Assembly: GCA_017543005.1 (NCBI GenBank)
Contig: JAFWEA010000110.1
Coordinates: 1 to 10,059, forward strand
Direction of reading: 5' to 3'
Length of the DNA stretch: 10,059 bases
Origin: Solobacterium sp.
Lineage (GTDB): Bacteria > Bacillota_I > Bacilli_A > Erysipelotrichales > Erysipelotrichaceae
The first letter of the stretch is position 1. Each line of letters opens with the position of its first letter. The position numbers and the translations under genes were made by a program. Positions 6,608-10,059 of this stretch are shown one piece after another. The notes below the pieces were generated by a model. It was given only the letters and a program-made list of their open reading frames with translations, had not been told where the DNA came from and made no database searches.

Positions 6608-7392
6608 CAGTCGAGCACCTCCTTGTTTTCATGATCCAGCTTGCGCATGACATACATCGAGATCAGGATGATGATGGCCATGATCAGGCTGATGGCCGAA
6701 CCGAAGTTCCAGTCGCCGGATGTGATGAAGTAGTCTTCGATCAGGTTACCGATCAGGACATACTGGCCGCCGCCGAGGAACTTCGGGATAAAGAAGCTCG
6801 AGACCGCCGGCAGGAAGACCAGGGTGATGCCGCTCACCACACCGGGCAGCGACAGCGGCAGGATGACCCGCCTGAATGTCTCCGCATCGTTGGCCCCCAG
6901 GTCATGGGAAGCGACGATGAGGTTCGGATCGATCTTGGAGAGTGAAGTATAGATTTCCAGAATCATGAAGGGCATGAAGTTGTAGATCATGCCGACATAG
7001 ACCCGCATCTCGGTGCTGAAGTCCACATAACCCAATAACCCTCGCCAGGCATAGGTTCTGACCAGGACGTTGATCCACATCGGCAATGTAACCAAGAGGA
7101 TCATGATCGCCTGGTTGTTCGGCTTCATCTTCGCGAAGATATACGCGGTCGGATAACCGATCAGGATGCACAGGCCGGTGGTGATGAAGGCCATCTTCAG
7201 GCTTCGCCAGAGCACGGTCGGGAAGATCGTATCCCGGAAGAAGCGGGCAAAGTTATCAAACGTGAACTGAAAGGTCAGTACCGAATTGCCTTTGACCGTG
7301 AAGGCATAGAGCACGATCATGATCATCGGCAGGACGATCATGATGAAGGCCCAGACAATATACGGATAGACCATCTTGCTGAAACTCTTCAT
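6607..7392 (-). CDS. potB: Spermidine/putrescine ABC transporter permease PotB
   Basis: This 261-aa inner-membrane protein pairs with PotC to form the translocation pathway. Membrane segments lie near residues 10-31, 66-88, 95-112, 132-149, 183-203 and 232-249. The signature MIYNFMPFMILEIYTSL (135-151) and the EAA-type loop IDPNLIVASHDLGAND (154-169) identify it as PotB. The first Glu of the EAA motif is Val here, while the Gly166 anchor is kept. The loop between RTYAW (112-116) and the YNFMPF segment looks about 20 residues shorter than in most PotB proteins, which explains the slightly short length. The start ATG lies two bases after the potA stop with the SD-like AAAGATGGTG seven bases upstream. 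Confidence 0.94.
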   Translation of the reverse strand: MKSFSKMVYPYIVWAFIMIVLPMIMIVLYAFTVKGNSVLTFQFTFDNFARFFRDTIFPTVLWRSLKMAFITTGLCILIGYPTAYIFAKMKPNNQAIMILLVTLPMWINVLVRTYAWRGLLGYVDFSTEMRVYVGMIYNFMPFMILEIYTSLSKIDPNLIVASHDLGANDAETFRRVILPLSLPGVVSGITLVFLPAVSSFFIPKFLGGGQYVLIGNLIEDYFITSGDWNFGSAISLIMAIIILISMYVMRKLDHENKEVLD

Positions 7393-7394
7393 GC

Positions 7395-8960
7395 TTACAC
7401 CATCTTTCTCATAACGTGGATGTCTTCCGGATTCCAGCGCAGACCGATTCTCTGCCCCTCACGGATGTGATCGGTCGTTTCGATCTTGAGCTCACGGCCC
7501 TGGGTGGAGAAGGTAACCTGGTAGTCCCCTTCCGTAATGGTTTCATCATCGAAGTCATATTTGACATCCCAGATCTCAACCCGGGAATCATCTTCCAGAT
7601 TCCAGGCGGCCGCGTCAGCCCAGCGGATCAGGTCGGTATCCAGGGCCACGGACTCCTTGATTTCCTCAACGGTCTTGTAGAAGTCGAAGGCCTGGATTGC
7701 CTCTTCGTTTTCTTTGTCCTCGACCGCAGCCGGACGGACAACGTGGATGTTTACGGTGATGCTGGTGCCCTTCTCGGTGGCGAAGGTGCAGTGGTAGGTG
7801 CCGACTGCTTCCTTGACGTCATAGTTGACTCTGGTCAGGGATACGTAATCGTCGTCATCGTTCCAGGCCTGAGCGTTGGCTCTGGTGATCGCTTCGCTGG
7901 CGGTCAGGGACGGGACGTCCTCGATGTCCATCGTGAAGCCCGAAGCGCTGATTCTCTCGTGGGCCTCGGCGTTGACCACGTCATGTTCCCCGGTCACATG
8001 CAGGGTGACGGTCTTGGAGGTACCGGACGAGGTTTCGGCAATGACTTCGTAATGCACGCCCTTGAACAGCACGGACTTGACTTCGCCATTCAGCAGGCCC
8101 CGGTTGCGTTCCACGATATCGATGTCTTCCGGCCGGATGACGATATCAACCGGTTCATTTTCATGGAAGCCATGGTCAGCGCATTCATAGTCGTTGTCAT
8201 CGAAGTGGACCAGGTAGTCCTTCTTCATAATGCCGTCGATGATATTCGAGTCGCCGATGAAGCGGGCGCAGTATTCGTTGACCGGTTCGTTGTAGACTTC
8301 CGTCGGCGTGCCGATCTGTTCGATTTCACCGTCTTTCATGATGACGATCTTGTCGGACATGGTCAGGGCTTCTTCCTGGTCATGGGTGACAAAGATGAAG
8401 GTGATGCCGACTTCCTGCTGGATCTGCTTGAGTTCCAGCTGCATTTCCTTCCGCAGGTTCTTGTCCAGGGCGCTCAGCGGTTCATCCAGCAGGAGCACCT
8501 TCGGTTCGTTGACCAGGGCTCTGGCAATGGCGACCCGCTGCTGCTGGCCGCCGGACATCAGGGAGACATCACGGTGTTCAAAGCCTTCCAGGCCGACCAG
8601 GGAGATCATTCTCATGACCTTCTGGTCGATGATGTCCTTCGGTTCCTTCTTGATCTGCAGGCCGAAGGCAATGTTGTTGTATACATCCAGATGCGGGAAA
8701 AGCGCATATCTCTGGAAAACGGTATTGATATCCCGCTTGTAGGCCGGAATGCCGGCAATATCCTGCCCGTCGATCAGCACGTGGCCTTCATCGGGATCCA
8801 GGAACCCGGCAATGATCCGCAGCAGTGTGGTCTTGCCGCAGCCCGACGGACCCAGCAGGGTGACGAATTCATTCTCTTCAATATCCAGGGAGATGCCCTT
8901 CAGCACCACCTGGTTGTTGAATGTCTTGACAAGATTTTTTACCTGAACGAGTTTTTTCAT
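7395..8960 (-). CDS. potA: Polyamine ABC transporter ATPase PotA with inserted tandem beta repeats
   Basis: This cytoplasmic ATPase powers import through PotBC. All nucleotide-binding motifs are intact: Walker A GPSGCGKTT (37-45), Q-loop Gln83 in TVFQRYALFPH, signature MSGGQQQR (135-142), Walker B VLLLDEP (155-161) and switch His193 in VTHDQ. The usual LSGGQ begins with Met. A TOBE-type domain starts at about 270 (VDIVIRPEDIDIV), and its last strand appears only at 501-518 (EGQRIGLRWNPEDIHVM). Normal PotA proteins are about 350-385 residues; this one has 521 because about 160 residues are inserted within TOBE. The insert consists of two related 85-90-residue units rich in Asp/Glu, each ending G-x-Y-x-x-T-F-x-T. 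Start ATG 8960 is preceded by AGAGGG, and the gene follows the regulator by 14 bases. The ATPase function is secure; the role of the insert is unknown. Confidence 0.95.
   Translation of the reverse strand: MKKLVQVKNLVKTFNNQVVLKGISLDIEENEFVTLLGPSGCGKTTLLRIIAGFLDPDEGHVLIDGQDIAGIPAYKRDINTVFQRYALFPHLDVYNNIAFGLQIKKEPKDIIDQKVMRMISLVGLEGFEHRDVSLMSGGQQQRVAIARALVNEPKVLLLDEPLSALDKNLRKEMQLELKQIQQEVGITFIFVTHDQEEALTMSDKIVIMKDGEIEQIGTPTEVYNEPVNEYCARFIGDSNIIDGIMKKDYLVHFDDNDYECADHGFHENEPVDIVIRPEDIDIVERNRGLLNGEVKSVLFKGVHYEVIAETSSGTSKTVTLHVTGEHDVVNAEAHERISASGFTMDIEDVPSLTASEAITRANAQAWNDDDDYVSLTRVNYDVKEAVGTYHCTFATEKGTSITVNIHVVRPAAVEDKENEEAIQAFDFYKTVEEIKESVALDTDLIRWADAAAWNLEDDSRVEIWDVKYDFDDETITEGDYQVTFSTQGRELKIETTDHIREGQRIGLRWNPEDIHVMRKMV
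7500..8024 (-). repeat. Two tandem Ig-like/adhesin-type protein repeats within PotA TOBE
   Basis: This covers PotA residues about 313-397 and 398-487. Aligned by eye, unit 1 starts GTSKTVTLHV and unit 2 starts GTSITVNIHV. Both then share I-x-A-x-x-F, a helix-like stretch ending in AWN (365-367 and 452-454), V-x-Y-D (378-381 and 466-469), and G-T/D-Y-x-x-T-F-x-T (387-395 and 478-486). A third beginning, GRELKIETTDHI at 488, merges into the last TOBE strand. The pattern resembles short beta-sandwich repeats found in Gram-positive surface proteins, which would be unexpected in the cytoplasm. The repetition is visible only at protein level. Confidence 0.65.
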
Positions 8961-8974
8961 GATCTGTCCCTCTC

Positions 8975-9514
8975 TTAGAAAATCGGCGGTGTGCTGATCC
9001 AGAGCACACTGGCCGGACGGTCTGAGCGGTTCTCCAGATAATGACCGGCATCCCCGCTGATGTAGAATGTTTCACCTTTGCGTACAAGACTCCCCTTTCT
9101 GTCCTGTCCGCGGACCAGATAGATCCGGCCGGCAAGCACATAGCCCATTTCCTGTCCTTCATGAGGATCAATGCGTTTGGACTGGGCGCCCGGCTTCAGT
9201 TCCAGCAGGATCGGCTCCATGTCGTTCTTCTGGGCATTCGGCACGATCCAGTGAATGGTCTGTGTCTCCTGTTCGTCCAGGAAGGCATCGGCCTGGGTAA
9301 AGACAATCTGGCTTTCTGCCTCTTCGGCGAAGAAGTTGGACATGGTCGTGCCCAGCGCCTCCGTGATGTCCTCCAGTGTCTGGATGGACGGTGAAGCGAG
9401 ATTGCGTTCCAGCTGGGACAGAAAACCCTTGGTAAGTTCTGTCCGGCTGGCCAGTTCCTCCAGCGTCAGATCGTTTTTGATGCGCAGCTGACGGATTCTT
9501 TTTCCGATGTCCAT
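8975..9514 (-). CDS. XRE-family HTH transcriptional regulator with C-terminal cupin domain
   Basis: I chose ATG 9514 (179 aa, MDIGKRIRQL) because it has GAGGG six bases upstream and matches the usual start of this family; an in-frame ATG at 9535 lies inside a palindrome and would add seven residues. Residues about 6-60 form a lambda-Cro/XRE helix-turn-helix (LTLEELASRTELTKGFLSQL, then SPSIQTLEDITEALG). Residues about 104-176 form a cupin beta-barrel (PHEGQEMGYVLAGRIYLV, KGETFYI, AGHYLENRS) with candidate metal or ligand residues His118, Glu122 and His158. HTH-cupin proteins of this type (PuuR-like) commonly head potABCD operons. The likely role is ligand-responsive, polyamine-dependent repression of its own operon. 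That is inferred from position and architecture. Paired palindromes in its promoter region are candidate binding sites. Confidence 0.92.
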   Translation of the reverse strand: MDIGKRIRQLRIKNDLTLEELASRTELTKGFLSQLERNLASPSIQTLEDITEALGTTMSNFFAEEAESQIVFTQADAFLDEQETQTIHWIVPNAQKNDMEPILLELKPGAQSKRIDPHEGQEMGYVLAGRIYLVRGQDRKGSLVRKGETFYISGDAGHYLENRSDRPASVLWISTPPIF

Positions 9515-9526
9515 GGCAGCCCCTCT

Positions 9527-9543
9527 GTTTAGCATTGCTAAAC
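9527..9543. promoter_or_regulatory. Candidate operator 1, perfect 17-nt palindrome
   Basis: GTTTAGCATTGCTAAAC is a perfect inverted repeat with 8-base arms around one central base. It lies between the predicted transcription start (about 9566) and the regulator ATG at 9514. Its outer arms and length match a second palindrome at 9619-9635. It is a plausible autoregulatory binding site for the HTH-cupin protein. Confidence 0.6.
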
Positions 9544-9572
9544 ATTTCCTTTCTGATTATGAAACCCAGATC

Positions 9573-9600
9573 ATTATATAAAAAGTATCGCGGAATGCAA
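9573..9600 (-). promoter_or_regulatory. Promoter of the regulator-potABCD operon
   Basis: A perfect -10 box TATAAT (9578-9573) lies 16 bases after TTGCAT (9600-9595), a four-of-six match to the -35 consensus. Predicted initiation is near 9566, leaving an untranslated leader of about 50 bases. No other promoter is evident within the closely packed operon. Confidence 0.75.
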
Positions 9601-9608
9601 TACTTTTT
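9580..9608. repeat. Inverted repeat overlapping the core promoter
   Basis: Perfect 9-base arms AAAAAGTAT (9580-9588) and ATACTTTTT (9600-9608) are separated by 11 bases and cover the promoter spacer and -35 box. It could be a further regulator site, or a weak AT-rich hairpin that ends transcription from the upstream gene. Confidence 0.4.
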
Positions 9609-9618
9609 TAAACTTTTT

Positions 9619-9635
9619 GTTTAATTATTCTAAAC
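9619..9635. promoter_or_regulatory. Candidate operator 2, GTTTA-N7-TAAAC
   Basis: GTTTAATTATTCTAAAC has the same GTTTA and TAAAC arms and the same 17-nt length as operator 1. It sits just upstream of the -35 box, at about -53 to -69. A further TAAAC half-site occurs at 9609-9613. The two operators are 92 bp apart, close to nine helical turns. Confidence 0.5.
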
Positions 9636-9643
9636 CCCTGGAA

Positions 9644-10059
9644 TTATTCCAGAATGTAGGCGAAATAATCTCCTTTATCGGGATAGTATTCTAACATTTT
9701 GTCGTAGAAATACTGTTTGATCTCCGGTGTATATTCCCCGGTCCGCCGGTATACGGTCAGCTTCAGGCCGGCAATGGTGCGCTCATGCACCGGCTCATAG
9801 ACCGCCTGCACCAGAGGCTCATGCCAGATCGCTTCGGTGATGATGTCATACATGTGCTGGTAGTCCTGATCGATATACTGGATGGGATCGATCGTGATGA
9901 CATAACTGAGGTCGCCCAGCTTGTGCGGGAAGCCGTCCCGGATATCCAGAATCGCCTGATACAGCAGCGGCGGATGGATGTCCGGCAGGATCGAATTGCG
10001 GATCATGTCTTCGTTGAGAACCGCCGAACCGCTGGACAGATAGAAATACATGCCTTCCC
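9644..10059 (-). CDS. Unrecognised protein, C-terminal part only
   Basis: The frame is open from the right edge to TAA at 9646-9644, giving about 137 residues. An ATG at 10051 is probably internal: the purine-rich bases before it are too close to serve as a ribosome binding site, and the frame continues upstream through Glu-Gly. I do not recognise the family. The visible part is soluble, aromatic-rich and acidic (many Tyr and Asp), with the stretches SSGSAVLNEDMIRNS, ITIDPIQYIDQDY, LKLTVYRRTGEYTPE and a final DYFAYILE. There is no membrane segment in it. The 'KLTVYRRTG' strand near the end resembles the C-terminal extracytoplasmic tails of some polytopic glycosyltransferase-like proteins, but this is weak. 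It is transcribed in the same direction as the pot operon, and its stop lies just upstream of the pot control region. Confidence 0.7.
   Translation of the reverse strand, partial: EGMYFYLSSGSAVLNEDMIRNSILPDIHPPLLYQAILDIRDGFPHKLGDLSYVITIDPIQYIDQDYQHMYDIITEAIWHEPLVQAVYEPVHERTIAGLKLTVYRRTGEYTPEIKQYFYDKMLEYYPDKGDYFAYILE

Noticed and set aside
7416..8978. A 520-codon open frame on the plus strand, antisense to potA.
   Set aside because: It mirrors potA codon for codon, its translation has no recognisable domain, and the potA frame has full ATPase motifs. Strong third-position G/C preference leaves few stops on the opposite strand.
9515..9535. An earlier start for the regulator at 9535.
   Set aside because: That ATG lies inside a perfect palindrome with poor Shine-Dalgarno spacing, and MDIGKRIRQL from 9514 matches the usual family start.
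9638..9652. Palindrome CTGGAATTATTCCAG over the stop codon of the right-end gene, considered as a terminator.
   Set aside because: The stem is short and on the minus strand it is followed by GGGG rather than a U tract; it may be only the stop-codon context.

Overview
All protein genes and both tRNAs in this window lie on the minus strand, so transcription runs from right to left. The window looks like a chromosomal segment of a low-G+C-lineage Gram-positive (Bacillota) whose own composition is moderately GC-rich. The supporting evidence is: a lipoprotein-type PotD, AGGAGG-like ribosome binding sites, TTGnnn/TATAAT promoters, tRNA genes with encoded CCA, and cell-surface polymer genes of a Firmicutes type. 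Protein style suggests an Erysipelotrichia-like gut or oral organism, but this is an inference. No rRNA, CRISPR array, transposase or integrase is visible.

Right end (9644-10059): the 3' end of an unrecognised protein. A roughly 110-bp control region follows (about 9527-9643) with a good promoter, two matching 17-nt palindromes (GTTTA-N7-TAAAC) and a further inverted repeat. It drives a five-gene operon: an HTH-cupin regulator (9514-8975), potA (8960-7395), potB (7392-6607), potC (6607-5798) and potD (5820-4714). Gaps are 14 and 2 nt, then overlaps of 1 and 23 nt, and a strong hairpin terminator lies at about 4672-4702. This is a polyamine-type (spermidine/putrescine) ABC importer: PotD is the lipid-anchored receptor, PotB and PotC form the channel, PotA is the ATPase, and the first gene is the probable polyamine-sensing repressor.

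Middle (4440-4660): a compact tRNA operon, with its own promoter, tRNA-Cys(GCA), tRNA-Leu(UAA) and a hairpin terminator.

Left end (1-4323): three tightly coupled genes for a cell-envelope process. They are an MBOAT-family O-acyltransferase, an SGNH-hydrolase-like membrane-anchored protein with a C-terminal ILEI-like domain, and the start of a large multi-membrane protein resembling DUF6056/GT-C glycosyltransferases that runs off the window. A 1-nt gap and a 4-nt ATGA overlap imply co-translation. Together they look like a module that acylates an extracellular glycan or glycopolymer.

The most unusual signals are: (1) PotA is about 521 residues instead of about 360 because two tandem, surface-protein-like beta repeats are inserted in its TOBE region; (2) the ILEI-like domain on the SGNH protein appears circularly permuted and the catalytic-Asp position is changed; (3) paired palindromic operators flank the pot promoter; (4) the PotD polyamine pocket has several substitutions, including loss of the Trp34-equivalent.
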